Part shown: positions 1 to 7,151 of the stretch, piece by piece | How positions within the stretch are numbered: position 1 is the first letter of the stretch | Layout: every line of letters begins with the position of its first letter | Source of the DNA: Promethearchaeota archaeon | Lineage (GTDB): Archaea; Asgardarchaeota; Lokiarchaeia; Sigyniarchaeales; Promethearchaeaceae | Direction of reading: 5' to 3' | DNA: 8,160 bases | NCBI GenBank assembly: GCA_014729055.1 | Contig: WJKO01000452.1 | Span: forward strand, 1 to 8,160 | Program-made: the position numbers and the translations under genes | Notes under the pieces: model-generated | Told to the model about the DNA's origin: nothing | The model's database searches: none | What the model saw: only the letters and a program-made list of their open reading frames with translations

Positions 1-132
1 AAAACCGTATATTCCTTGCACCTCTTGTAATAAAGTGATAATATTTTCATTATTGCTTTTATATTCTTTCAATAACTGATCTATTTCGGGTAATCTCATA
101 TCACTAACGTTGGTTTGATTTTCAATAGTCAT
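1..132 (-). CDS. nuoE: NuoE-like thioredoxin-fold [2Fe-2S] subunit, N-terminal fragment
   Basis: An open frame begins with ATG at 132 and runs off the left edge, giving 44 residues. The stretch IITLLQEVQGIYGF near its end resembles the start of the NuoE/HoxE/HndA family (pattern: leucine-rich, LQEVQ, then a small residue and YG), preceded by the usual helix with a PEIDQLLKEY-type sequence. Family members hold one [2Fe-2S] cluster and pass electrons between a NuoF-type NADH/FMN subunit and partner proteins. The cluster cysteines lie outside the window, so cluster binding cannot be checked. A clear Shine-Dalgarno sequence precedes the start, and the gene follows the HdrD-like gene by 41 bases on the same strand, which suggests an operon. 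A nuoF-like gene just beyond the edge is an inference. Only a short N-terminus is visible, so the family call is moderate. Confidence 0.6.
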   Translation of the reverse strand, partial: MTIENQTNVSDMRLPEIDQLLKEYKSNNENIITLLQEVQGIYGF

Positions 133-138
133 ATTTTT

Positions 139-145
139 CCTCCCC
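139..145 (-). promoter_or_regulatory. Strong Shine-Dalgarno site for the nuoE-like gene
   Basis: On the minus strand this reads GGGGAGG, six bases upstream of the ATG at 132. It is the clearest ribosome-binding site in the window and fixes the start of the partial gene. It fits an internal operon gene that needs its own site. Confidence 0.75.
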
Positions 146-173
146 TTATTATTTTATCCAGTATATTTGGTAT

Positions 174-1406
174 TTAAGGAAATATATCTCGTTTAGCGAC
201 AAATTGGGATAAATCCATAACCTTTAGTTTACTTATATTGTGCATCAGTTCACCTTCCTTTTCATTATACTCGTTTTGCAAACACTTGAAATGAGTGATA
301 CATTTTGGGCACGTGGTTATTAAATATTCGGCTCCAGTTTTGATGGCTTCCTCAATTCGCTTCATTCTTAGAATTTTTGTTTTAGCATTGCACGTTCTAA
401 ATACCGAGACTCCGCAACAATTAGCATCCTCTCTGTTGTTTTCCATCTCCACCAATTCGACATTATTTAAATTCCTTAAAATCTTCCGAGGTTCTTCATA
501 AATCCCGCCCAATCTTCCTAAACGGCACGGATCATGATAAGTTATCTTCACTTTTGGTAATGTATTTTTAGGTTGAATTCTGTTCCTATCAGCATCCATT
601 AAATATTCACTAAGGTGTTTTACGGTAAAATCAAATCCATCTACAAGTTTAGGATAATCATATTTCCACATTCTATATCCTTCAGCACATTGAACCAATA
701 TTGTCTTAACTCCTGCGTTCTTATATAAATCCACATTGTATTGTGCCAAGCTTTTTGCAGTATTTGTATCCCCTGTCCAAAAGGCATCATGGCCACAACA
801 CTTGGTTTTCGCTATTACTGGATTAATACCACATTCATTTAATAGAAAAACAGCAGCTCTTGCAGAATCTTTATATTGTGGATCCAATTTTTCAAACAAA
901 TCCTCCATTAATGAATTACATCCTATAAAGAGAGCGATTTCACCCGTATTTTGCGTCTTAAGGTCTTTATCCTTTTTAATATAATCACAATTATTACAAA
1001 GTGTAGTTTCTCTGCTCTGTATAATTGGATTAATAGTCATTATCCCGTCATGGGTTTGAGTTGCTACCAATTCATTAAATAGAAGTGAATTTTCGAATGC
1101 GACCTCCCGGAATAATCTGACAATCTCTGCAAAAAGGAAACTATCTTCTTCTTGCATAGGGCAATATTTCATGCATTTTTCGCAAGTTAAACAACTGAAT
1201 AAATCTAGTTGTGGAATAAAATCAACTAGCGTTTGTTCGCCTTGATTGACAATCTTATGAAGAAAATCTTTAGGGGAGAAAGTTCCTAATAAGCTAGTCG
1301 GACATTCGGAAAGGCATTTGCCACAACTATAGCAAAATGTAGATAACGCTCTAATCTGAAGTATTTTTTCTCTCAGAAGATCTGGCAGTTCTAAGGAACT
1401 TTTCAT
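174..1406 (-). CDS. hdrD: HdrD-like iron-sulfur protein (fused HdrC and HdrB-type CCG domains)
   Basis: This 410-residue protein is close in length to methanogen HdrD. Residues 25-35 and 72-82 are two CxxCxxCxxxC motifs, an HdrC-like dicluster ferredoxin module. Two CCG domains follow. The second (C294, C330-C331, C366, C369) is complete. The first has C163, C203-C204 and C240, but the expected last cysteine is Gly243, in CAEG. In HdrB and HdrD such motifs bind noncubane [4Fe-4S] clusters that act on disulfides. No membrane segment is seen, so a soluble protein is likely. It is divergent from hdrA and upstream of a nuoE-like gene, so it probably forms the thiol/disulfide (or other acceptor) module of an HdrA-based complex. 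The natural substrate is unknown; DsrK, GlpC and LutA-type reductases share this architecture. ATG at 1406 has no obvious Shine-Dalgarno site, so it may be leaderless or nearly so. Confidence 0.87.
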   Translation of the reverse strand: MKSSLELPDLLREKILQIRALSTFCYSCGKCLSECPTSLLGTFSPKDFLHKIVNQGEQTLVDFIPQLDLFSCLTCEKCMKYCPMQEEDSFLFAEIVRLFREVAFENSLLFNELVATQTHDGIMTINPIIQSRETTLCNNCDYIKKDKDLKTQNTGEIALFIGCNSLMEDLFEKLDPQYKDSARAAVFLLNECGINPVIAKTKCCGHDAFWTGDTNTAKSLAQYNVDLYKNAGVKTILVQCAEGYRMWKYDYPKLVDGFDFTVKHLSEYLMDADRNRIQPKNTLPKVKITYHDPCRLGRLGGIYEEPRKILRNLNNVELVEMENNREDANCCGVSVFRTCNAKTKILRMKRIEEAIKTGAEYLITTCPKCITHFKCLQNEYNEKEGELMHNISKLKVMDLSQFVAKRDIFP

Positions 1407-1454
1407 AACTAATTTTTAAAGCGATTACTAAATTCAAACAATGATGTGACGTGA
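1407..1454. promoter_or_regulatory. Divergent promoter region between the hdrD-like gene and hdrA
   Basis: Only 48 bases separate the two starts. AATTTTTAAA at 1411-1420 is TATA-like. For hdrA it would put transcription start near 1443, giving a leader of about 11 bases. For the minus-strand gene a weaker AT-rich stretch near 1430-1436 lies about 26 bases from its ATG and would fit a leaderless transcript. Both promoters would overlap, so the two genes are probably co-regulated. The assignment is by spacing and composition only. Confidence 0.35.
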
Positions 1455-3416
1455 ATGTCAGATCCTAATGATATACGAATCGCTGTATTCGTCTGTCGAT
1501 GCGGGATAAATATCGCTGGAGTACTAGACACATCAGAAGAAACGGGATTAGCGGGATTTGCGCTAAACTTACCGGGAGTTGTATTTTCAACGGACAATCT
1601 AAGTCTATGTACAACGACTGGTGCTGACTTAATAAAAAAATCCATAGAAGAACATAATATCAACAGAGTCGTTGTGGCGGCTTGAACTCCGAAAACACAT
1701 GAGCCAGTCTTTCAGAACGTGCTAAAGGAAGCGCAATTAGACCAATCATATTTAGAATTCTGCAACTTGAGGGAACAAGTAGCTTTCGTACATATGAAAG
1801 AACCCGAAAAAGCTCAAAGAAAAGCAGAAGATTTGATTAGGGCGGCAGTAGCTCGAACACACCATCATGAAATAATACCAAAACACACATTTGATGTTGA
1901 CAAAAAAGCATTGGTGATTGGTGGCGGTGCAGCTGGTTGTCAAGCTGCTTTAGACCTTGCTAAAAGCGGTTATAAGGTGTTTTTAGTTGAAAGGGAACCC
2001 ACGATTGGTGGAAAAATGGCGATGTTAGATCGAACATTTCCAACGGACGACTGTTCAATTTGAATCTTAGGACCGATAATGCTAGAAGTTGAAAGAAACG
2101 AAAATATCGAGTTACTTACATACTCAGAGGTTACAGAAGTCAATGGATTTATCGGGAACTTTAAAGTAAAAGTTAAAATGAAACCACGATATACTACTGA
2201 TAAATGTAATGGCTGTGGCGCATGTTTTGATGTGTGCCCGGTTGTTGCTCCTTCACACTTCGATCAAAATATGGGAATACGAAAAGCAATTTACGTTGCC
2301 TTTTCGCAAGCAGTTCCAATGGTAGCTCAGATTGATATGGATCATTGTATCCAATGTGGTTTATGTAGTGAAGTCTGTGAATTAGAAGCCGTTGATTACG
2401 ATCAGAAACCTACAATAAAAGAATTAAAAGTAGGTACAATCATTGTGGCTACGGGTTGGGATGAATATAAACCCACTAATGGTAAGCTTGGCTATGGAAT
2501 ATATCCAAATGTATTAACTCAACTAGAATTAGAACGAATATTAGCTCCAAATGGACCTACTTTCGGACACCTAATTAGACCGTCTGATGGTAAACGACCA
2601 AAAAGAATATTATTCGTCCAATGTGTTGGATCGAGGGATTTAAGAAGCAATCGCTATTGCTCTTCGGGCGTTTGTTGTATGATCTCAATAAAAAACGCGA
2701 AACTAATCAAACAACATTACGAAGATACGGATATAACCATTAGCTACATCGATATTCGTGCTGCTGGGAAATATTATGAAGAATATTATTATGATGCTAG
2801 AAAGTATGGAATACATTTCATAAAATCCGCAGTATCTAAGATAAGACAAGATAAAGAGACTAACAATCTGAGAGTACGTTTAAAAGACATGCTATTAAGT
2901 GACCAAGAAGTTAGAGAATATGAGTTTGATCTTGTAGTATTATCAGCAGCATTACAACCCTCACAAGGAATAGAACACTTAAATGAAGTTCTTCGATTAG
3001 AAACCACATCTGATGGCTTCTTTAAGGAATTTCATGCAAGATTGAATGCAGTTGACACAAATGTAGCGGGTATATCCCTTGCTGGGGTATCTCAAGGACC
3101 AAAATCAATAGCAGAAGCAATAATGCAAGCCAAAGGCGCAGCATCTTCAGCTAACATTATCATGAATGCTGGAAAATACACAATGAAAATGGAAAAAGCC
3201 GTAGTGAATGAAGAACGTTGTTCAAAATGTGGATTATGTGAAGAAAATTGTCCATTTGTGGCAATAACTTTGAAAAACGGCTCTGCAGCAAGGATAAACG
3301 AGATAGCTTGTAGAGGGTGCGGCATATGTGCAATGACATGTCCATCTCATGCAATAACTGTTCGAAATTCAAGAGATATTCAATTTAACGCATTGATAGA
3401 CAATCTAATGTATTAA
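1455..3416 (+). CDS. hdrA: HdrA, selenocysteine-containing FAD/iron-sulfur subunit (two in-frame UGA)
   Basis: Read through two TGA codons, this is one 653-residue HdrA of normal family length. TGA at 1683-1685 is residue 77 (VVVAA-U-TPKTHEP) and TGA at 2061-2063 is residue 203 (DDCSI-U-ILGP). Both sit where the family has cysteine, and the frame and homology continue across each. Visible parts are an N-terminal domain with C14, C16 and C52; an FAD-binding GGGAAG at 156-161 in a thioredoxin-reductase-like domain; an inserted ferredoxin with CxxCxxCxxxC at 251-261 and 298-308; C390, C402, C407-C408 (the CVGSRD...CC cluster motif); and a C-terminal ferredoxin at 589-599 and 619-629. HdrA is the flavin subunit that splits electrons between ferredoxin and a disulfide reductase. 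An in-frame TGA at 1452 blocks any earlier start. It is divergent from the HdrD-like gene, its likely partner, and ends in TAA. Pseudogene decay is unlikely given intact motifs throughout. Confidence 0.93.
1683..1685 (+). other. UGA codon probably read as selenocysteine (Sec77 of HdrA)
   Basis: TGA follows GTGGCGGCT and precedes codons for TPKTHEP. HdrA proteins normally have cysteine here in a (V/A)xCTPRTHEP-type motif. The same frame continues with clear HdrA homology, so recoding rather than termination is the best reading. Confidence 0.85.
2061..2063 (+). other. UGA codon probably read as selenocysteine (Sec203 of HdrA)
   Basis: TGA follows codons for DDCSI and precedes ILGP. The family motif is DCS-x-C-IL-x-P-K-M, so the UGA replaces the second cysteine of a CxxC pair. 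Selenocysteine in HdrA is known from Methanococcus-type methanogens and from Lokiarchaeota. Confidence 0.88.
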
Positions 3417-3419
3417 TAC

Positions 3420-3438
3420 TCATAAAAATCAAAAATCG
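3420..3438 (-). terminator. T-rich stretch, possible terminator for the minus-strand group
   Basis: On the minus strand this reads as two T5 runs (CGATTTTTGATTTTTATG), about 115 bases past the stop of the ceramidase-like gene and just before the end of the convergent hdrA. It fits an archaeal T-tract terminator, but AT-rich sequence makes this weak. If it is used, the minus-strand mRNA would include the antisense of the SECIS hairpin. Confidence 0.25.
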
Positions 3439-3504
3439 AAAGGATGATCTCCTAACGTAAACCTAAGGGTTAGGAGTGACGAACCTAGCAGGGTTTATTC
3501 GATT
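3434..3504 (+). ncRNA. Eukaryote-like SECIS element in the hdrA 3' untranslated region
   Basis: Starting 17 bases after the hdrA stop, ATGA (3444-3447) is followed by an 8-bp perfect stem, CTCCTAAC (3449-3456) with GTTAGGAG (3469-3476). The stem closes a 12-base loop containing AAA (3459-3461), and TGA (3477-3479) follows directly. This is the order of a eukaryotic SECIS core: AUGA, stem, unpaired AA in the loop, UGA. The AA starts 11 bases after AUGA, within the eukaryotic range. A lower helix is available from AATCGAA (3434-3440) and TTCGATT (3498-3504). Its role would be to direct selenocysteine insertion at both UGA codons of hdrA. Lokiarchaeota are reported to have such eukaryote-like SECIS elements. 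Folding was done by eye. Confidence 0.85.
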
Positions 3505-3541
3505 AAAAGTGCCCTTGTGCATTTTTAATTTTTTATTTTCT
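3505..3541 (+). terminator. Hairpin and T-tract terminator after hdrA
   Basis: AAAAGTGC (3505-3512) can pair with GCATTTTT (3519-3526) across a 6-base loop, with one G-U pair, directly 3' of the SECIS lower helix. It is followed by T-rich AATTTTTTATTTTC. Archaea commonly stop transcription at T-tracts, so this is a plausible end of the hdrA transcript that keeps the SECIS element inside it. Confidence 0.55.
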
Positions 3542-3551
3542 ATTATTTATT

Positions 3552-4982
3552 CTATCTACTTGAGTCTATTTCCAATTTTTCCAATAAAGATTTAATTTCT
3601 TTGATTACGGTGTTTCTGGTTAAGATACCAGTATATTGCGAGAAGGTCATTTCAATATCATATGTATCTGGGTTATAAATTTGCTCTGGATCCGTCCAAT
3701 TATATCCAACACAATCATTGCATAATTGCGCTACAAAGAGTTTTTCGTAATTTACTGACTTTCTTATTTGTTTTTCAACCTCGTAGAATGGTTCTCCCGG
3801 ATTTGTAGCAATAAAAATATCATTCATAGCAATTGTCGATACATTAGTCCTCATCATTAAGCTTTTTAGTTTATTTGATTGATGGTTTGCGTATTCTAGA
3901 TGAACAAATGATATATAGGGCTTCCTCCTGAAAAATTTAAGACCAGGTACAGCTATAATTCTTTTTAGACCACTTAAAATAATATTTAGGAAGGTACCTT
4001 TTGTGAAACCCTTATAAATAGGGGTTAATGGCAAATATATGTCCCGACTATCAACCAACACGTGTTTTAAAGGTTTAGTTTCAATTGTATCTAATTTCTT
4101 CATAGTATATTCTGCGAGGTGTTGACCAAACTTTTGCGCACGAAGATATTGAACCGCAGTCCTACCTAATGTTTTTCTTTTTTCTTTTTTAATCTTAATT
4201 GGAAAATAACCGGACACATTGCCTGCTGGTCCTTGGAATATTAAAGGAATAAAATTCTTTTTTGCTTTCTTTATATCAGCTGTTTTGTGTTTTATGGCAC
4301 GTATATAGTATCCGGGCCATCCTCCACTTATTTCATTGATTTCTCTATCTATCATAACGGGATGCGTTGGAAATGCAGATATTAACCCTATTAAATTATC
4401 GCTTTCATCGGCAAATTTTATTAAATAAATATTAGGATGTAAGATTTCGTAATGCCCTTTTGGAGGTCGACGGTTAAATACAAATCTCTCCCGGACTTGA
4501 GTCTTTCCAAAACCTATCTTAACGTCAATAGTCTCTTCAATAGCATCCTTTATTGCTTTAATTGTCTGTTTAATGATAAATTCTACTAAATAAGTATCAG
4601 CATCTTTCCACAAGACATTCGGAAATATTGGCGCAGGCATTAGTCCATCCGTGTCGGGCGCATAATGAGAATGAGTTGAAAAACAATGTATAACATTTTT
4701 ATCGATATTAAGTTGTTTTGATATTTCTCTTTTTAATTTCATAGTATTTCGATATCCAAACCCCGTTAAATCAAAATTAACCAATACTAACTCAATTCTA
4801 TTTTTCTTATTATTTCTTAATACATTAACTCGAGAATATATTTTATCATGACATCCTTTACATCTTTTCATTCGTCCATAACCAGACAATGTAAGATGGG
4901 TATAAGGTTGTGGCGTAATATTTCTTTCTGCGCTACCGAATGAATAATTAAATTCACTCTTATTCTTTTTCTTGTTCTTCAT
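3552..4982 (-). CDS. Neutral/alkaline ceramidase-family hydrolase (catalytic domain only)
   Basis: This 476-residue protein matches the N-terminal catalytic domain of neutral ceramidases. It has AERNITP at 18-24 and G-x-HD-x-IYSR at 43-51. STHSHYAPD at 102-110 and FPTHP at 204-208 hold two candidate zinc histidines, H106 and H207. GPAGNVS lies at 251-257, GEPFYE at 396-401 (E397, candidate ligand), and a tyrosine-bearing GYNWTDPE follows near 426. Family enzymes are zinc amidases that cleave the N-acyl bond of ceramide. The usual C-terminal Ig-like domain is missing, since full-length members exceed 600 residues. No signal peptide is seen and the N-terminus is lysine-rich, so a cytoplasmic location is likely. 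That, and the absence of known archaeal sphingolipids, makes ceramide a doubtful substrate. The start overlaps the end of cofE by 23 bases, so the two are probably cotranscribed. Confidence 0.8.
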   Translation of the reverse strand: MKNKKKNKSEFNYSFGSAERNITPQPYTHLTLSGYGRMKRCKGCHDKIYSRVNVLRNNKKNRIELVLVNFDLTGFGYRNTMKLKREISKQLNIDKNVIHCFSTHSHYAPDTDGLMPAPIFPNVLWKDADTYLVEFIIKQTIKAIKDAIEETIDVKIGFGKTQVRERFVFNRRPPKGHYEILHPNIYLIKFADESDNLIGLISAFPTHPVMIDREINEISGGWPGYYIRAIKHKTADIKKAKKNFIPLIFQGPAGNVSGYFPIKIKKEKRKTLGRTAVQYLRAQKFGQHLAEYTMKKLDTIETKPLKHVLVDSRDIYLPLTPIYKGFTKGTFLNIILSGLKRIIAVPGLKFFRRKPYISFVHLEYANHQSNKLKSLMMRTNVSTIAMNDIFIATNPGEPFYEVEKQIRKSVNYEKLFVAQLCNDCVGYNWTDPEQIYNPDTYDIEMTFSQYTGILTRNTVIKEIKSLLEKLEIDSSR

Positions 4983-5808
4983 TGTTCTCTTTCTGTCTCC
5001 TTAACGTGGGTTTCATATATTCTGGTTTTTTATAAACTGCCAGATCTTTGAAAACATTCATGAATAGACATTCGTCCCGAGCCATTATCATTTCTTCAGT
5101 TGAAATTGACCGATTGGTAAACTTAACAGGGACATTTCTGACTAAAACAACTGGTATCTGTTCATCAGCTTCGCCCATCAATATTTGAGATCCTGAAACA
5201 ATATTATCTGCCAATGCTCGCGTAGTAATTTCGAGCGGTCTACCGAATAGATCCTTTTTCCCACGACAGTCGTCAATAGGTTCAATACCTGAAACAGCTA
5301 TTGCAACTCCAATAGTACCCCGTTTCATAGGCTGAACACGAGAATCCGCGATAATAATACCTATATCTTCTAGTCCAGTCTTCTCTATTATTTGTTCTCG
5401 TATGGATTTAGCCGTTTGCTGTGGGTCTTTTGGAAACAATACATATTTATTTTCGCCGCCCGAATTAGACTGATCAACGCCGGCATTTGCTATTAATATT
5501 CCGTCTTTTTCGGTTAATAATACACCCTCAACACCACCAAGAATAACATCGGCCTCTTCAATGATTATTTGAGTAAAGATTGGGCTCATTTTATATTTAT
5601 TGGCTAATCTCTCGGAAATGGGGGATATTTCTTTTATCTCATCTGCCTTTATTATTCTGTCTTGAGTAATACTTATGGGTGTTTCCGCGATTACCAATAT
5701 ATCCCCATTAGCTAATTTTAAGGGCTTGAGGTTAATTGAATTGAGGATAATATCTATTAGATTGTCGTTCGGTTTAATTAACGGAGTTTTAATAGCAAAA
5801 AATTGCAT
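4960..5808 (-). CDS. cofE: Coenzyme F420-0:L-glutamate ligase (CofE family)
   Basis: This 282-residue protein carries the CofE hallmarks. Residues 39-47 are VIAETPISI, 107-115 are ANAGVDQSN, 154-164 are ADSRVQPMKRG, 174-180 are GIEPIDD, and RGKKDLFGRPL follows at 182-192. CofE uses GTP and a divalent metal to add L-glutamate, first through its alpha-amine and then by gamma linkage, to F420-0, giving the polyglutamyl tail of this deazaflavin hydride carrier. The C-terminus is charged and low in complexity (ends NNEEQEKE) and overlaps the next gene. It lies 68 bases after folP on the same strand. The start is ATG at 5808; an ATG pair just upstream runs directly into TAG. Archaeal CofE paralogs exist, so glutamylation of another cofactor cannot be excluded, but all main motifs are intact. 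Confidence 0.9.
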   Translation of the reverse strand: MQFFAIKTPLIKPNDNLIDIILNSINLKPLKLANGDILVIAETPISITQDRIIKADEIKEISPISERLANKYKMSPIFTQIIIEEADVILGGVEGVLLTEKDGILIANAGVDQSNSGGENKYVLFPKDPQQTAKSIREQIIEKTGLEDIGIIIADSRVQPMKRGTIGVAIAVSGIEPIDDCRGKKDLFGRPLEITTRALADNIVSGSQILMGEADEQIPVVLVRNVPVKFTNRSISTEEMIMARDECLFMNVFKDLAVYKKPEYMKPTLRRQKENNEEQEKE

Positions 5809-5876
5809 CCTACATCATTTAATTATCTTTTAGAAATAAAGTCATTGATAAATAATAAATTCGAATTTTTATCTAA

Positions 5877-7151
5877 CTAAATAGAGTGCAAGAACTTATC
5901 TTCTCTAGATTTTTCCAAGACTTCTTTAACAATAAGTCCAATTTTATCGAGTTCCAACTGCTGTCCGTTTAATTTATTGATCAATGAATATAGTTGTTTT
6001 TCTGTTCCGATTAGAATACAATTTTGATTTTTATCATATTTTTTATATTCTGTGGTCACAGCATCTTTATGGATTGCTGCATCCCCCCCACGGGCTAGCA
6101 TTTCTTGTTTTAACACTAATGCTTGAGGTGCGGTGACATTTTTTAGTAAGATAAGTTTAGTGACCATTTTTTTATCCATAATTCTGGAACCTGCGGGTGT
6201 TACGCCCAATAATCTTTGATAATAACGTCCCTCTAATGGATCCTTAATACAACCTATAAGACCGCCCGAAATACCTTCCTTCTCTATTAATAATGGTTTC
6301 TTCCTTATATGTTTCGCCATTGTTATCATTTCTTGTAATTCTCGATTCACATCGTGAGTTCGTATAATATGAGCCCCATTATACACTGCAATAGATGTTG
6401 CAGCAAGTGAACCATAAAATCTCTGCGCAGGTTGTTTTTTATTAAGAACGTTTCCGATAAATGACTTTCTGGATATTCCTACCAATATGGGGTTGCCAAA
6501 TATTCTGAAACGTTCAAGGTTATCGACAATTGCTAAGTCATATTCATAAGTTTTCTCCGGAACCCATTTACCAACACCAGGATCGATTATTAATTTATCA
6601 AGATCGTAACCCTTCCTCTCAAGATCTATTATATTATTAAACAGATTTTCAATTATCGAATTTACCGATAGAATATCACCCGGTTTCTGATTTGAAGCCA
6701 TTAAAATTAATGGTACATCATAATCTAAAATTAAGTTGGTCATTTTCCTATCGGTTCTTAATCCGCTAACATCATTAATTATTACATTAAAGCCACGCTC
6801 TTTGCAATATTTAATGCAAAATTCTGCAATCTTCGAGTATTGTGTATCAATTGAAATAATAATATTCGTATCTAAAAAGTCCAGTAATTTCGTTAGGTAA
6901 GACTTAACCCTCGCTAGTTCTTCTTCTACTGTAATAGGTGCTACACCAGGAGCTGTTGATCTTCCCCCTAAATCGATAATTTTTGCTCCGTGAGTAATGT
7001 AATTAGAAATTGTTTCTTCCAGATCATTAATTTCTACGACAGAACCTTTATAGAAACTTTCAGGTGATACATTTAAAATTGCTTGTATAGCGGGACTGTG
7101 GTTATCTCCAATATTAAATGTATTAAAGAATGTTTTGTTGATAATAACCAT
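5877..7151 (-). CDS. folP: Dihydropteroate synthase with C-terminal extension domain
   Basis: This is a TIM-barrel pterin enzyme, 424 residues from the start chosen here. Motifs in order are AILNVSPESFY, close to residue 20; a DLGGRSTAPG block; SIDT; INDVSG; IIDPGVGKWVPEKT; VGISRKSFIG; and RTHDV. Family enzymes condense a hydroxymethylpterin pyrophosphate with a p-aminobenzoate-type amine, giving the precursor of folate or methanopterin. The usual STRPG arginine is alanine and the MH after VPLILM is absent, which I believe is common in archaeal-type members. From about residue 293 a further 130 residues contain LKQEMLARGGDAA and ILIGTEKQLYSLINKL. These resemble a domain I recall at the N-terminus of some bacterial synthases, so the order looks swapped. 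The frame stays open for 34 codons upstream to ATG at 7253, but I chose 7151 because a 20-bp tandem duplication lies exactly there and a TATA-like box sits about 27 bases upstream. Confidence 0.87.
   Translation of the reverse strand: MVIINKTFFNTFNIGDNHSPAIQAILNVSPESFYKGSVVEINDLEETISNYITHGAKIIDLGGRSTAPGVAPITVEEELARVKSYLTKLLDFLDTNIIISIDTQYSKIAEFCIKYCKERGFNVIINDVSGLRTDRKMTNLILDYDVPLILMASNQKPGDILSVNSIIENLFNNIIDLERKGYDLDKLIIDPGVGKWVPEKTYEYDLAIVDNLERFRIFGNPILVGISRKSFIGNVLNKKQPAQRFYGSLAATSIAVYNGAHIIRTHDVNRELQEMITMAKHIRKKPLLIEKEGISGGLIGCIKDPLEGRYYQRLLGVTPAGSRIMDKKMVTKLILLKNVTAPQALVLKQEMLARGGDAAIHKDAVTTEYKKYDKNQNCILIGTEKQLYSLINKLNGQQLELDKIGLIVKEVLEKSREDKFLHSI

Noticed and set aside
1409..1663. Minus-strand open frame of 84 codons overlapping hdrA
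   Set aside because: It is antisense to the conserved N-terminal HdrA domain, with no recognisable motif; it is a shadow frame. The same applies to plus-strand frames inside the hdrD-like gene and minus-strand frames inside hdrA.
1683..2063. Genetic code change with TGA as tryptophan or general cysteine
   Set aside because: Other genes here use TGG for Trp and TGT/TGC for Cys with no in-frame TGA, and the affected sites are both redox-type cysteines next to a SECIS-like element.
1455..3416. Three separate genes, or a pseudogene with nonsense mutations
   Set aside because: All three pieces are in one frame, every HdrA motif is intact, both TGA codons fall exactly on family cysteines, and a SECIS-like hairpin follows.
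4848..4862. CxxCH heme-c motif in the ceramidase-like protein (CKGCH)
   Set aside because: It lies in a family-conserved G-x-HD-x-(I/L)Y-x-R segment and the protein has no signal peptide for export, so it is chance.
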